64,000 nt of DNA. It comes from Bacteroides sp. Marseille-P3684. Its GTDB lineage: Bacteria > Bacteroidota > Bacteroidia > Bacteroidales > Bacteroidaceae. Positions 18,035-27,796 of the stretch are shown here, piece by piece (the first letter of the stretch is position 1; each line of letters begins with the position of its first letter). Below the pieces are notes generated by a model. That model made no database searches. It was not told where the DNA came from and saw only the letters and a program-made list of their open reading frames with translations. A program made the position numbers and the translations under genes. The stretch is from the NCBI RefSeq assembly GCF_900291465.1, contig NZ_LT985808.1:343564-407563 (forward strand), in the 5' to 3' direction.

Positions 18035-21000
18035 ATGAGACGACTGTTAACCTTCCTGCTCCTGACCTTGTCCGTCCTTGCCGGCACGATGCCTGCCGGT
18101 GCACAAGGTTCCTACGTCCCCACCCTCTATGATACCACCAACGGACTGCCTCAGCAGACCATCAACGTCACCATCCAGGACAAGCAGGGCTACCTGTGGT
18201 TCGGCACCTCGAACGGGTTCAGCCGCTTCGACGGGGCGCACTTCACCAACTACCGCCTGGAGGACAGCGACAGCATCGGGATTGCCAACAACCTCATCAC
18301 CTCGCTGCGGGAGGACAGCCGCCGCTACATCTGGCTCACCAACGACAACCGGAGGACCGTCCGCTTCAATCCCTACACGCGCCGGTTCTTCCCCCTGCCC
18401 GACTCGCTGGGAACGGTCAAGAGTCTCCAGCTCCTGCCCAACGGCGACATCTGGCTTCACCTGGACAACGGACGGCTGGTACGTGCCCGCTACGGCGAGG
18501 GCGAACAGCTCGACTATGAGACGGTGCTCGACTATCCGCCGGGCGACGACACGGACATTGTCATGGTCTCGAACGACCGCGAGCACCACGTCTGGATTCT
18601 CTCCCGACGGGAGTTCCTCGACTATGACGAGCAGACGGGCAAGCTCACCCGCCATCCCCTGGGGACGAACGACCGCTACTACAGCATGCGCAAGCGGCTC
18701 AACCTGTTCCAGATAGGCAGCGACCACGGCAAGGTCTACATCTACCGCAACAGGGAGCGGCAGCACTCGCTCATCCGCCTTGCCACGACGGACAACATCG
18801 TCCGCATCAAGGCATACACCGACACGAAGTCGCTCTACATGACCGGGAGCGACGGCTTCTTCCTCCACGACCTGGAGTCGGGGCGGGCACTCCACTACTC
18901 CGCCTCACAGCCTGTCCCGCGACGGCTGGAGAGCAACCACATCGGCGACTGCTACGTCGACCAGGACAAGAACATCTGGGTGACCTACCTCGACAACTCG
19001 TTCATCACTTGCCTGGAGCCGGACAAGGAGAGCCAGCGCCGCTTCCGTCTGCTGGACCGCCACCGCCGCACCATCGACACACGCAACAAAATCTCCATCT
19101 TCGAGGACCGCAACCAGCGCATCTGGTTCTATGCACCCGACAAGGCGCTCAACTACTATGACATGGAGAACCACGAGCTGTTCCCCCTCATCCTGCCTGC
19201 CACCCAGGGCATGCCCGACTTCACCGAACCGTCCTCCCTCTATGTCGACAAGCAGCGCAACCTCTGGCTGGGCAGGGCGAACAAGGGCGTGCTGAAGCTC
19301 ACGTTCAAGAGCAACCATTTCGACCTGCTCTCGCCCGACCCCACCGACCTCTACAGCAACGACAACCGTACGCGCGGACTCTGTGCCGACAGCCGGGGCA
19401 ACCTGTGGATGGGGGCACAGGACAGCACCATCCATCTCTTCGACACACGCACGCGCCGCTTCCGGGGCTACTTCTCCGCACAGGGGACCATCACGCCGCA
19501 GCGGAGTCCCGTCGGACGTGCCAACGCCATCCTGGAGGACCGGGAAGGGAACATCTGGATAGGCACCGACGGGAGCGGTCTCTTCAAGGCGACACCACTC
19601 GCCGGCGGGCGTTACCGGGTGGAGCGGTTTGTCCACCGGACGGACGACCCGGCATCGCTCAGCGACAACCGCGTGACCTTCCTGCTGGAGGACAGCAACG
19701 GACGCATCTGGGTCGGCACGGCAGGGAGCGGACTCAACGCCGTCGGACGCGGGGCGGAGGGGCAGACCGTCTTCTTCCACCCGGGGCACCGGCTGACGCA
19801 CTATCCTACCGCCTTCCGCCAGATACGCTGCCTGTGCGAAGACGGACGGGGACGCATCTGGATTGCCACGACACAGGGGCTGCTGCGCTTCCGTCCCGAA
19901 CAGAACGCGCCCGAGTCGGTCGTCTTTGAGGACCTGCATACGCTGGCGGCAAAACGGGGCGCCTTCAACACCAACTCCGTCTTCTTCATCTACCGTTCCG
20001 GAGACGGCACGCTCAACCTCGCCACCTTCGGCAAGGGGCTCTTCCGCCTCTCTCCCGACGGGATCCTCGCGAACTACACCACGCGCGACGGGCTGCCCTC
20101 CGACGTGCTCTACACGATGCAGGAGGACGGCAACGGCTGCCTGTGGCTCGCCACGGAGGGCGGACTGTGCAAGTTCGACCCGCAGGCACGGACGTTCGAC
20201 ACCTTCGACGACCGCTTCTTCCCCTCTCCCCTCACCTTCTCGGACAACGACGCTGCCGACGACGGGCACGGCAGGCTCATCTTCGCCACCGACCGCGGAC
20301 TGCTCGCCTTCCGTCCGGGTGACATCGAGAAGGACACGTTCAAGCCCAACATCGTGCTGACCGCCTTCTCGGCAAACGACAGTCCCGTGACCGACGCCAA
20401 CGGACAGCCCTACACCTTCGGCAACAGCCGGACGGTGACGCTCAGCCACGACCGCAACTCGTTCAACCTCCTCTTCCGGGCACTCGACATGAACTTCCCC
20501 GACCGCCTGCAATACGCCTACAAGCTCGACGGCTTCGACGACTGGCACTATGTGGGCAACGAGCCGAAGGCGGTCTACACGAACATCCCGCCGGGCGACT
20601 ACACCTTCCGCGTGCGCTCCACGAACAGCGACGGACGCTGGATGGACAACGAGAGCTGCCTCCACATCCGTGTGCTGCCCTCGTTCTGGGGCTCGCCGGG
20701 AGGCATCGCGCTCGCCATCGTCCTCTTCCTTGCCGCGACGACGGGAGCCGGCGCCATCGTGCTGGGACACTACAAGCTGAAGCAGCGCATGCTCCTCGAG
20801 CAGAAGCTCGCCAAGGTGAAGACCGACTTCTTCACGAACATCGTCCACGAGATGCGTACGCCGTTCACCCTCGTCGTGTCGCCGTTGGAGAACGTCCTCG
20901 AACAGCCGGGGCTCTCGCCCCAGGTGCGCCAGAACCTGGAAATCATGCAGAAGAACACCCGCCGCAGCATCCGCCTCATCAACCAGATACTCGACTTCCA

Positions 21001-22393
21001 GAAGGTGACCAGCGGCAAGATGCACCTGACGGTGCGCCGCGTGGAGCTGCGCGCCTTCTTCGAACAGCTCCTGCGCTCGTTCGCCGGACTTGCCGAGAGC
21101 GAGGACACACGGCTTGAACTGCAGATGGAGGCTCCCTCGCTCACGGTCTGGGCGGACGCCGACAAGCTGGAAAGCGTCTTCTTCAACCTCCTTTCAAACG
21201 CCTTCAAGTACTCCCCGCGCGGGAAACGCATCACGGTCGCCGTCGAGGAGCACGGGGAACACATCACCGTCCGTGTCATCGACCAGGGCTACGGCATCCC
21301 CGAGGAACGGCAACCCCACCTCTTCGACCGCTTCGAGAGCTTCGTGCAGCGGCAGGCGTCCCGTGTGCCGACGACGGGCATCGGACTGTCGCTCATCAAG
21401 GAGCTGGTCGAGCTGCACCACGGACACATCAGCGTGACCAGCAGCGTGAACAACGGCTCGACCTTCACCGTGGAGCTGCCCAAGGGCAGGGACCACTTCG
21501 GCCCCGACACGGAGTTCATCCTCGAGGACGGCGATGACACCGACGAGCCGACGGCACCCGCTTCCGACACGTCCGGAGAGGACACCGACGCCACCCGTCC
21601 GCTCCTGCTCATCGTCGAGGACAATGCCGAGCTGCGCGGCTTCCTCGAGTCCACCTTCTCGAACGGCTACCGCACCCTGACGGCAGCCAACGGCGAGGAG
21701 GGCTTCCTCCGTGCGGTGAGCCACAACCCGGACCTCGTCATCAGCGACATCCACATGCCGGTGCTCAGCGGGACGGAGATGTTCAAGATGCTCCGCCGCA
21801 ATCCCGCCACCAGCCACATCCCGGTCATCCTGCTGACCAACGAGTCGAGTGCCGAGGGCGAGGTGGAGAGCCTCAACCTGGGCGTGGAGGCATACGTCCC
21901 GAAGCCGTTCAGCTCGAAGGTGCTCCGGGCACAGGCGGACAACATCGTCCGTGGCAGACGCCGCCTGCAGGAACTGTACCGCTCGCAGTTCATCTATCCC
22001 GAGACGGACGCCACCCCCGGCGACACCGCTTCCGACAGTGCACTGCCCCCGGCCGAACAGGCATTCATCGACCGGATGACCGAACACATCGGCTCGCACC
22101 TCGGCTCGCCCGAGCTGAACGTGGAGAGCCTGGCGCGCGAGATGGGCGTCAGCCGCTCGGTGCTGTTCAAGAAGACAAAGGCGCTCACAGGACTGTCGCC
22201 CGTGGAGCTGATACGCGACCTGCGCTTCCGCAAAGCCGCCGAACTGCTGGAGACGGGCAACCAGACGATGACGGAGATAGCCTTCCTCACCGGCTTCTAC
22301 GACTCACACTACTTCAGCAAGTGCTTCAAGCAGGTCTACGGCATGTCCCCGTCGGAGTACCGGAAGATGAAGAACGAGGAAGCACGCTCCTGA
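18035..22393 (+). CDS. Hybrid two-component system regulator (HTCS)
   Basis: 1452-residue one-protein sensor and transcription factor. After a signal peptide (MRRLLTFLLLTLSVLAGTMP) come repeated regulator-propeller blades (LWFGTSNGFSRFDGAHFTNY, IWIGTDGSGLFKATP, IWVGTAGSGLNAVG), a Y_Y_Y domain (about 777-870), one membrane span (about 888-913), a histidine kinase with H938 in NIVHEMRTPFTL, an ATPase domain (about 1046-1148, FFNLLSNAFKYSPRGK), a receiver domain with D1238 (LVISDIHMP) and an AraC-type DNA-binding domain at the C-terminus. Such proteins bind oligosaccharide in the periplasm and activate polysaccharide-use genes. The start at 18035 fits the signal peptide better than an ATG at 17948. 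The divergent PL10 gene suggests a pectic ligand; that is an inference. Confidence 0.95.
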   Translation: MRRLLTFLLLTLSVLAGTMPAGAQGSYVPTLYDTTNGLPQQTINVTIQDKQGYLWFGTSNGFSRFDGAHFTNYRLEDSDSIGIANNLITSLREDSRRYIWLTNDNRRTVRFNPYTRRFFPLPDSLGTVKSLQLLPNGDIWLHLDNGRLVRARYGEGEQLDYETVLDYPPGDDTDIVMVSNDREHHVWILSRREFLDYDEQTGKLTRHPLGTNDRYYSMRKRLNLFQIGSDHGKVYIYRNRERQHSLIRLATTDNIVRIKAYTDTKSLYMTGSDGFFLHDLESGRALHYSASQPVPRRLESNHIGDCYVDQDKNIWVTYLDNSFITCLEPDKESQRRFRLLDRHRRTIDTRNKISIFEDRNQRIWFYAPDKALNYYDMENHELFPLILPATQGMPDFTEPSSLYVDKQRNLWLGRANKGVLKLTFKSNHFDLLSPDPTDLYSNDNRTRGLCADSRGNLWMGAQDSTIHLFDTRTRRFRGYFSAQGTITPQRSPVGRANAILEDREGNIWIGTDGSGLFKATPLAGGRYRVERFVHRTDDPASLSDNRVTFLLEDSNGRIWVGTAGSGLNAVGRGAEGQTVFFHPGHRLTHYPTAFRQIRCLCEDGRGRIWIATTQGLLRFRPEQNAPESVVFEDLHTLAAKRGAFNTNSVFFIYRSGDGTLNLATFGKGLFRLSPDGILANYTTRDGLPSDVLYTMQEDGNGCLWLATEGGLCKFDPQARTFDTFDDRFFPSPLTFSDNDAADDGHGRLIFATDRGLLAFRPGDIEKDTFKPNIVLTAFSANDSPVTDANGQPYTFGNSRTVTLSHDRNSFNLLFRALDMNFPDRLQYAYKLDGFDDWHYVGNEPKAVYTNIPPGDYTFRVRSTNSDGRWMDNESCLHIRVLPSFWGSPGGIALAIVLFLAATTGAGAIVLGHYKLKQRMLLEQKLAKVKTDFFTNIVHEMRTPFTLVVSPLENVLEQPGLSPQVRQNLEIMQKNTRRSIRLINQILDFQKVTSGKMHLTVRRVELRAFFEQLLRSFAGLAESEDTRLELQMEAPSLTVWADADKLESVFFNLLSNAFKYSPRGKRITVAVEEHGEHITVRVIDQGYGIPEERQPHLFDRFESFVQRQASRVPTTGIGLSLIKELVELHHGHISVTSSVNNGSTFTVELPKGRDHFGPDTEFILEDGDDTDEPTAPASDTSGEDTDATRPLLLIVEDNAELRGFLESTFSNGYRTLTAANGEEGFLRAVSHNPDLVISDIHMPVLSGTEMFKMLRRNPATSHIPVILLTNESSAEGEVESLNLGVEAYVPKPFSSKVLRAQADNIVRGRRRLQELYRSQFIYPETDATPGDTASDSALPPAEQAFIDRMTEHIGSHLGSPELNVESLAREMGVSRSVLFKKTKALTGLSPVELIRDLRFRKAAELLETGNQTMTEIAFLTGFYDSHYFSKCFKQVYGMSPSEYRKMKNEEARS

Positions 22394-22421
22394 TACTCAC
22401 GGGGTGCGGGAGAGACACGAT

Positions 22422-22524
22422 ACAAGCCGGGGATAGATGGACCTAAGTATAATACTTAGACCCCCTAAGTATAATACTTAGGCTGCCAAAGTATAATACT
22501 TTGGTCTGTCTATCCCCGGCTTGT
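22422..22524. repeat. 22 bp-period dyad array C nested in a 16 bp inverted repeat
   Basis: Three odd-centred palindromes, CTAAGTATAATACTTAG at 22443 and 22465 and CAAAGTATAATACTTTG at 22487, are exactly 22 bp apart. In the third, both arms changed together (CTAAG to CAAAG and CTTAG to CTTTG), so the dyad is conserved. A perfect 16 bp inverted repeat (acaagccggggataga at 22422-22437, its complement at 22509-22524) brackets the array. It lies in the convergent gap after the HTCS gene. Confidence 0.9.
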
Positions 22525-22570
22525 TGCCTGCTTGTCCCCGGCTTGGACGAGCCTCAGGGCACATGCACAG

Positions 22571-22621
22571 AGAGAGGGTGTACCAAGGATGAGCGTCGGC
22601 TCACCTTGATACACCCTCTCT
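22571..22621. terminator. Strong hairpin terminator between convergent genes
   Basis: agagagggtgtaccaagg (22571-22588) pairs with ccttgatacaccctctct (22604-22621) in an 18 bp stem with one mismatch. TTT follows on the plus strand. It serves the HTCS gene and/or the leftward operon ending at 22664. Confidence 0.7.
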
Positions 22622-22663
22622 TTATAAGTTTAGCTGTGTTCGCCGGGTGGCGGAATCAGCGTG

Positions 22664-23749
22664 TTATTTCCCTTCCAGGCTCTGGAGGAGCTGTCCCATC
22701 ATCATGATGGTCGACGGCTTCAGACCGGGGAGAATCGAACGGATGTACTTGGCTCCTTCTGCCAGCAGCGCCTTGTCGGTCGTGGCAGCGGGGAAGAGAC
22801 GCGAGAAGTTGAGCAACACGAGGTTGAAGTCGTTCTCGTTCATCTCGGGCTGCTTCTCCTTCAGCAGGGCAAAGTAGGCAGCCTTGTCGCCCTGGGCATA
22901 GCACTCGATGAGGGCGAAGAGCGGGGCATACGGATAGGTCTTGTCCAGTCCGCAGTCGATGATGGACTGCTTCAGGGCACCGTAGGCGGCAGCGTCATAC
23001 TTCCCTTCGGCAAACTGGAAGCCGGAGAGGTAGCTCACCAGCCCGGCGTGATAGAGCTTCTGGGCGTGCTCCTCGGCACGGGCACGGACGGCGGGGTCGA
23101 ACTCGCTGCGGTGTGCCACGAGGAAGTCTGCCTTCGGGTCATCGAGACGGATGGTGTAGCGCGAGAAGAGGAAGAAGTTCTCGGGAGCGAGCCGCTGTGC
23201 GTCCGTCAGCGAATCAAAGTAGGCGTTGACGATGCGGAAGCCTTCCTCCTCCTTGCCTTCCTCCATGAAGTGGAAGGCATAGGCGTTGACCAGTTCGGGG
23301 GTACGTTCGCCGGCATCGTAGCGCTTCTTCATGGCTTCGGGCGAAAGCTCGGGGTTGAGTTCGCTCTCAATCTTCGAGATGAAGTTGTCGGCGGTCATGG
23401 AGCCCTTGATGTCGAGCTTCACCTTCTTGTCCGTGTCGAGCACGAGGAAGGTCGGGTATGCCTTCACCTGGTAGGTGGCGGCGTCCGCCTTGCCCTCCTT
23501 CTCGGCATTGAGCTTGATGCAGACGAAACGGGCGTTGAAGTAGTCGCCCACCTTCTTCTGCGGGAAGACGGTGTTCGCCATCACGCGGCAGGGGCCGCAC
23601 CAGTCAGTGTAGAAGTCGACGAACACGAGCTTGTTTTCCTTCTTTGCCTGCTCCACTGCCTGGTCGAGCGTGAGCGGACGGAAGTTTGTCTGTGCCAGGC
23701 CGGGGATGGCCAGCAAGGCAGTAAAGAGAGTGATGAATAGTTTTTTCAT
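22664..23749 (-). CDS. Secreted thioredoxin-fold protein
   Basis: 361 residues: signal peptide (MKKLFITLFTALLAIPGLAQ), a thioredoxin domain (about 25-140) with active site DWCGPCRVM and the cis-Pro segment AYPTFLVLD, then a helical C-terminal region of about 200 residues (LSPEAMKKRYDAGERTPELV onward) seen in many Bacteroidota periplasmic thioredoxins. It is the last gene of the leftward SusC/SusD operon. The CGPC pair is intact, so a disulfide reductase role is likely; its partner is unknown. The start at 23749 was chosen for the signal peptide. Confidence 0.88.
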   Translation of the reverse strand: MKKLFITLFTALLAIPGLAQTNFRPLTLDQAVEQAKKENKLVFVDFYTDWCGPCRVMANTVFPQKKVGDYFNARFVCIKLNAEKEGKADAATYQVKAYPTFLVLDTDKKVKLDIKGSMTADNFISKIESELNPELSPEAMKKRYDAGERTPELVNAYAFHFMEEGKEEEGFRIVNAYFDSLTDAQRLAPENFFLFSRYTIRLDDPKADFLVAHRSEFDPAVRARAEEHAQKLYHAGLVSYLSGFQFAEGKYDAAAYGALKQSIIDCGLDKTYPYAPLFALIECYAQGDKAAYFALLKEKQPEMNENDFNLVLLNFSRLFPAATTDKALLAEGAKYIRSILPGLKPSTIMMMGQLLQSLEGK

Positions 23750-23765
23750 TGTCGTTGAGTTGTTA

Positions 23766-25364
23766 TCAATAATATCCTGATTCGTCGGCAAGGTCACCGG
23801 CGCTCTTCCACTGGATGCCCTTCACGGTGGAGTTGATTTCCCATACCATGTCCTCATCCTCCTCAAACGGGATGTCGTTCGGGTCGGACGGGATGGTGAA
23901 CCAGCTGAGAGTGCTCTTGCCGTCGCCGGCGGAGACAGCGATGTAGAACTTGTTGCGGGCGGTAGTCGACTCGGCATCGCGGTCGAGGAGGATGATTTCG
24001 CTGCCGTAGTCCTTCAGCAGGCGGCCGATGTTGCGCTCCAGGTCGTACCCGTAGAGCTTCGAACCCACGGCATAGACCATCTCGGTCTCGTCGTCGGAGA
24101 AGGCATAGTGGCTCGCCTGTGCAAAGTCGGTAGCCACGCTCTGGTCAATCTCCGTGCTGAACCACTGGACGGGAGCAGTAGTGCTCGACGGCTTGAACGA
24201 ATAGGCGTACCACTTGTTCTGGTCGTCAGTCAGGACCACGTACGAGTAGCCGGCGTTGCCGTTCTGTCCGAAGACGAGGCGGCGGTTGTCGGGATACTTG
24301 CTCTGGTCCCACTCGAAGGCTGCACTTGCGCTCGCCTGGAGCTTCCGGCAGTAGGTCGCGCTCGTCGGGCTGTTGCTGTTCGGACCGACGAAAGCCTGGC
24401 TGTCCATGTCATAGAAGATGACGTTGAGGAAGAGCGACGACATGTAGGCTCCGTTAACCACGAATGCCAGCCGGTAGGGCGTGAACAGTTCGGTGCTCGT
24501 GTTGCTGTAGCGGTTGATGGGGTTACCGAAAATCTGGTCGTTCGACATCATCGAGGTGACGTAGATGGCGTCGTCGGTGATGTATCCGCGCTTGGAGTCA
24601 CCCCGGCAACCGTAGCTGGCGTCATAGCGGGGGAACATGTCGATGACACGCATCGGGCGCTTCACGTCGAAGGTGGTCAGCATCTTCGAGTCAAGCGTGT
24701 TGTCCTCGAGCAGCTCGAAGTAGGAGCCGTTGGTCAGCGAGTACGACTGGTCGGCGGCGGTCAGCCACAGGTTCTGGTATTCGCCGTAGCGCGTCTGTCC
24801 GATGAAGACGAGCGACTCGGGCTCTCTGATGTTGGGGTCGGTGAAGACGTCCTCCAGCAGGATGGTGTCTTCCGCCATCGTGGTAATCATGTCCATCTTG
24901 ACCGTGCCGTCGGTGTTCTCGCCGAGCACGAGGTAACCCGTCGTCATCTGGGAGAGGACGGCGAGCGAGCTTCGCTGGATGGTCTTCAGTCCCGTCTCCA
25001 GGTCGGTCACCTCCAGATAGAGCGTGTAGCTGCCCGGCAGCAGGGAGCCGTCGGCAACGTAGTCGAACTCGCGTTCCTCGCTCAGGTCTATCGTCTCGGA
25101 CGCCATGCTCGACAGGTTGGTGATAATCTTCACATACCAGTGGTAAGCGTAGCGCGAGGGCTCGTTGGTCTCCGCCATCGTTCCGGTGACATCGGCAGAG
25201 ATGTGTACGGGGTCACCCGCGAGATAGGCTACGTAGCCGTCTTCGTTACTCAGTGTAATCTCCACCTCGTTGATGGGCGAAAGGGTGTAGCTGCCCTTGT
25301 CGTCGACACACGAGGCAAGGCTGGCAGCGGCTGCCAGCAAGCAGGGATAAATATAGTTCTTCAT
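23766..25364 (-). CDS. PKD-like family surface lipoprotein
   Basis: 532-residue lipoprotein (lipobox ASLASC, Cys19). N-terminal PKD/Ig-like repeats (about 30-140, including RYAYHWYVKI and LPGSYTLYLEVTDLETGLKT) precede a larger domain with repeated beta motifs (TTGYLVLGENTDGTVKMDMI) resembling a propeller. This family regularly sits after SusD and a DUF4843 lipoprotein in Bacteroidota, as here. It is probably an accessory surface protein of the outer membrane transporter. Substrate unknown. Confidence 0.75.
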   Translation of the reverse strand: MKNYIYPCLLAAAASLASCVDDKGSYTLSPINEVEITLSNEDGYVAYLAGDPVHISADVTGTMAETNEPSRYAYHWYVKIITNLSSMASETIDLSEEREFDYVADGSLLPGSYTLYLEVTDLETGLKTIQRSSLAVLSQMTTGYLVLGENTDGTVKMDMITTMAEDTILLEDVFTDPNIREPESLVFIGQTRYGEYQNLWLTAADQSYSLTNGSYFELLEDNTLDSKMLTTFDVKRPMRVIDMFPRYDASYGCRGDSKRGYITDDAIYVTSMMSNDQIFGNPINRYSNTSTELFTPYRLAFVVNGAYMSSLFLNVIFYDMDSQAFVGPNSNSPTSATYCRKLQASASAAFEWDQSKYPDNRRLVFGQNGNAGYSYVVLTDDQNKWYAYSFKPSSTTAPVQWFSTEIDQSVATDFAQASHYAFSDDETEMVYAVGSKLYGYDLERNIGRLLKDYGSEIILLDRDAESTTARNKFYIAVSAGDGKSTLSWFTIPSDPNDIPFEEDEDMVWEINSTVKGIQWKSAGDLADESGYY

Positions 25365-25377
25365 AATCGTTTCTTAG

Positions 25378-26226
25378 TTAATCAAGGACAACATCGCCCG
25401 GCATGGAGCTTTCATCCCAAGGCACATTGCTAAACCACATGAGCGTCCCGTCGGCGTCCGTGATGGGGTTCCCGGCACGGAACTGCTCCACGAGGTAGTT
25501 CGAGACAATCTCGTTGATGATGTTCTGCATGATGAAGGGCACGGTCACCAGTGCGCTGAAATCGTCGTAGGTCACGTCGGGGTAAAGGCGGAGGACCAGC
25601 TCCATCTTCTCACGCGAGAACTCTCCGAAGTTCAACGGCCAGATGGTCGGCTTGGTCATGATGTCGGAGATGAAGATGTTGTGCACGCGGGGGTCGGGGT
25701 TGTTGTAGAAGTCCGTCATGCCCTCGGTGTAGCGTCCCGGAATCTCCGTGATGTAGGTGAACGGCAGGTCGAAATACTCGTTGGGCACGAGCGTCAGCTG
25801 CAGCTGTACCGTCTCCTCTGCCACGCGGTCGGAGCGCAGGATGGTCACGTTGACAAGGCCCGAGGTCTCTCCCGCCTTGATGACACACTGCTCGGAGAGG
25901 TCCTTGTATTCCTGGTCTGCCACAGCCGTCGTGCTGTCGGCAACCACTGCCACATTGAACACACGGTCGTAGTCGCGTGCCTCGCCCACGGCATTCACCT
26001 TCAGGCTCAGCGTCGTATCGGTAGCACTTTCGGGCATGGAAACGAAGCGCACCCAGGTGTAGAGCTGGTGTGCCCACATGTCCGGATTGGTGAAGTGGGG
26101 CACGTTGGTGTACTGCACGTCAAAGTAAAGCCCGTCTTTTCCCTCATAGGCAGGCATGTCCTTCTCACACGCCGCGAACGAAGCCAATCCCAACAGGCAG
26201 CAAAGTGTATAAATCAGTTTCTTCAT
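25378..26226 (-). CDS. DUF4843-type lipoprotein
   Basis: 282 residues; signal peptide and lipobox (SFAAC, Cys20) then EKDMPAYEGKDGLYFDVQY, the usual start of DUF4843 proteins. An Ig-like region with conserved spacing follows (TLSLKVNAVGEARDYDRVFN, then CVIKAGETSGLVNVTILRSD). It lies 18 bp from the SusD gene and 13 bp from the PKD-like gene, so it is co-transcribed with them. It is probably surface-exposed and part of the SusCD complex; molecular role unknown. Confidence 0.8.
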   Translation of the reverse strand: MKKLIYTLCCLLGLASFAACEKDMPAYEGKDGLYFDVQYTNVPHFTNPDMWAHQLYTWVRFVSMPESATDTTLSLKVNAVGEARDYDRVFNVAVVADSTTAVADQEYKDLSEQCVIKAGETSGLVNVTILRSDRVAEETVQLQLTLVPNEYFDLPFTYITEIPGRYTEGMTDFYNNPDPRVHNIFISDIMTKPTIWPLNFGEFSREKMELVLRLYPDVTYDDFSALVTVPFIMQNIINEIVSNYLVEQFRAGNPITDADGTLMWFSNVPWDESSMPGDVVLD

Positions 26227-26244
26227 ATTCGTCGTTCTTAATGG

Positions 26245-27774
26245 TTAGTTACGCAAGTCTTCTTCGTCGCTCGGCAGCGGTATGACATAGCTGTCCACGC
26301 TCATGGAGGCGGAACCGCTCGCTGACGTTCCGGAGATAATCGAGGTCATGCCCAGTCGCTTGTAGTAGAAGAACAGTTGTCCTTCGCCCACGACCTCACG
26401 GGCAAATTCGCGGGTGATGAGCTCCTGCTTGTTGTCGGGAGTCACGTCGAGGGAGACGGCACCGCGCACGTTGCGCACCGTGTTGATGAGCGTGGCAGCC
26501 TCGGTGATGTCGTCCGTACATTCGGCAGCGATGAGGTACATCTCGCTCTTGCGGATGAGCGGGGTCATGTAGCGGTAGGTCAGTGTGTCACCGCTCTCCG
26601 AGCTGACGCTGAAGTCCTGGAACTTCACGAGGCAGATGGCGTTGTCGCCCGAGGTCTCTCCCTCCTGGAAGCTCCACATGCGACGGCGGATGTCGTTGGT
26701 GTCGTCGTAGAACGAGGCAAGCTTCGAGTCGCTGCCGGTCTCCGACGAGCCGACGAAGCAGAGGCGGTTGTTGGCATTCACCGACGCGCTGAAGTAGTTG
26801 TCATAGAGGTTGTCGCGGCTCATGTTGTAGAGGCTGAACATCACCTCGTCAGAGAACACATAGTCGGGACGGGAGTTCTCGATGGTCGCCTGGACGGTGG
26901 TGCGGTCCATCCACGGGAAGACGTCGAGCTGCTCGGTCTCGCTCTTGGCGATGACCTCGTTCTTGGCAATGTCGTATGCCGTCGCCTTGTCCCCCTTCCA
27001 CAGGTAGGCACGTGCCCGGAGCGCCTGCACGGCGTAGTAGTTCAGGCGGAGCTGGCGGTAGGACCAGTCGTAGCTGTCCAGTCCGTCGTCGCTCAACACG
27101 CCGTCCTTCACACCTTCGGTCAGGACGGGGTCGCACTCCTTCAACAGCTCGGCGGCTGCGTCGAGGTCGCGGATAACCCGGTTGAGGAACTCTTCGGCTG
27201 AAATCAGGGGCTGCACGGTGCGGCGGCTGTCCTCCTGATAGGGCAGGCACTCCTGCGAAGCCGTCGCGTCGGAATAGATGGGGCCGTAGAAGCGCAGCAG
27301 GTCAAAGTGCATCATGCCGCGCAGGGCGAGCGCCTCACCCTTCACCAACGGATAGTAGCGGTCCAGGATGGCGGCATCCGGCTCGTCGCACTTCTCCAGC
27401 AGGAGGTTTACGTTGGCAATGAGCGAGTACATGTTGCTCCACAGGGAGTTCGACGCGTTGTCGAAGTTGGTGTCGGTGTAGTTGTAGCCGCTCCAGTAAT
27501 AGTAGTTGTGCTGGTTGATGACGTTGGGCACGTTGTAGTACTGCGCCATGATGTCGATGCCGACCATGCCCAGCGTACCGCCGTAGAGCGACGAGTTGTT
27601 GAGCGACGAGTAGACACCGTTGAGCGCGGTGAGGAAGCCTTCGTTCGTGGAAAAGAGGGTGGTCTCCAGGATGCTGTCTTCCATGTCCACCTCAAGCCAG
27701 TCGGAGCAGGACGAAGTCGACACGGACAGGGTGCCAGCCACGAACAGACATTTGATGATATTCTTGTAGTTCAT
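26245..27774 (-). CDS. SusD/RagB-like nutrient-binding lipoprotein
   Basis: 509-residue surface lipoprotein (lipobox STSSC, Cys23) with typical SusD features: DWLEVDMEDSILETTLFSTNEGFLTALNGVYSSL near the N-terminus (RagB-type start, quoted in part), TPR-like helices (ALALRGMMHFDLLRFYGPIY) and a C-terminal REFAREVVGEGQLFFYYKRL motif. SusD proteins form the lid over the paired SusC barrel and bind the substrate. It is 22 bp downstream of susC. Ligand unknown. Confidence 0.93.
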   Translation of the reverse strand: MNYKNIIKCLFVAGTLSVSTSSCSDWLEVDMEDSILETTLFSTNEGFLTALNGVYSSLNNSSLYGGTLGMVGIDIMAQYYNVPNVINQHNYYYWSGYNYTDTNFDNASNSLWSNMYSLIANVNLLLEKCDEPDAAILDRYYPLVKGEALALRGMMHFDLLRFYGPIYSDATASQECLPYQEDSRRTVQPLISAEEFLNRVIRDLDAAAELLKECDPVLTEGVKDGVLSDDGLDSYDWSYRQLRLNYYAVQALRARAYLWKGDKATAYDIAKNEVIAKSETEQLDVFPWMDRTTVQATIENSRPDYVFSDEVMFSLYNMSRDNLYDNYFSASVNANNRLCFVGSSETGSDSKLASFYDDTNDIRRRMWSFQEGETSGDNAICLVKFQDFSVSSESGDTLTYRYMTPLIRKSEMYLIAAECTDDITEAATLINTVRNVRGAVSLDVTPDNKQELITREFAREVVGEGQLFFYYKRLGMTSIISGTSASGSASMSVDSYVIPLPSDEEDLRN

Positions 27775-27796
27775 ATTGATTCACTGGTTTTAGGGG

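Noticed and set aside
18905-21025. 706-residue minus-strand open frame inside the HTCS gene
   Set aside because: Antisense shadow; the HTCS frame has clear domains throughout.
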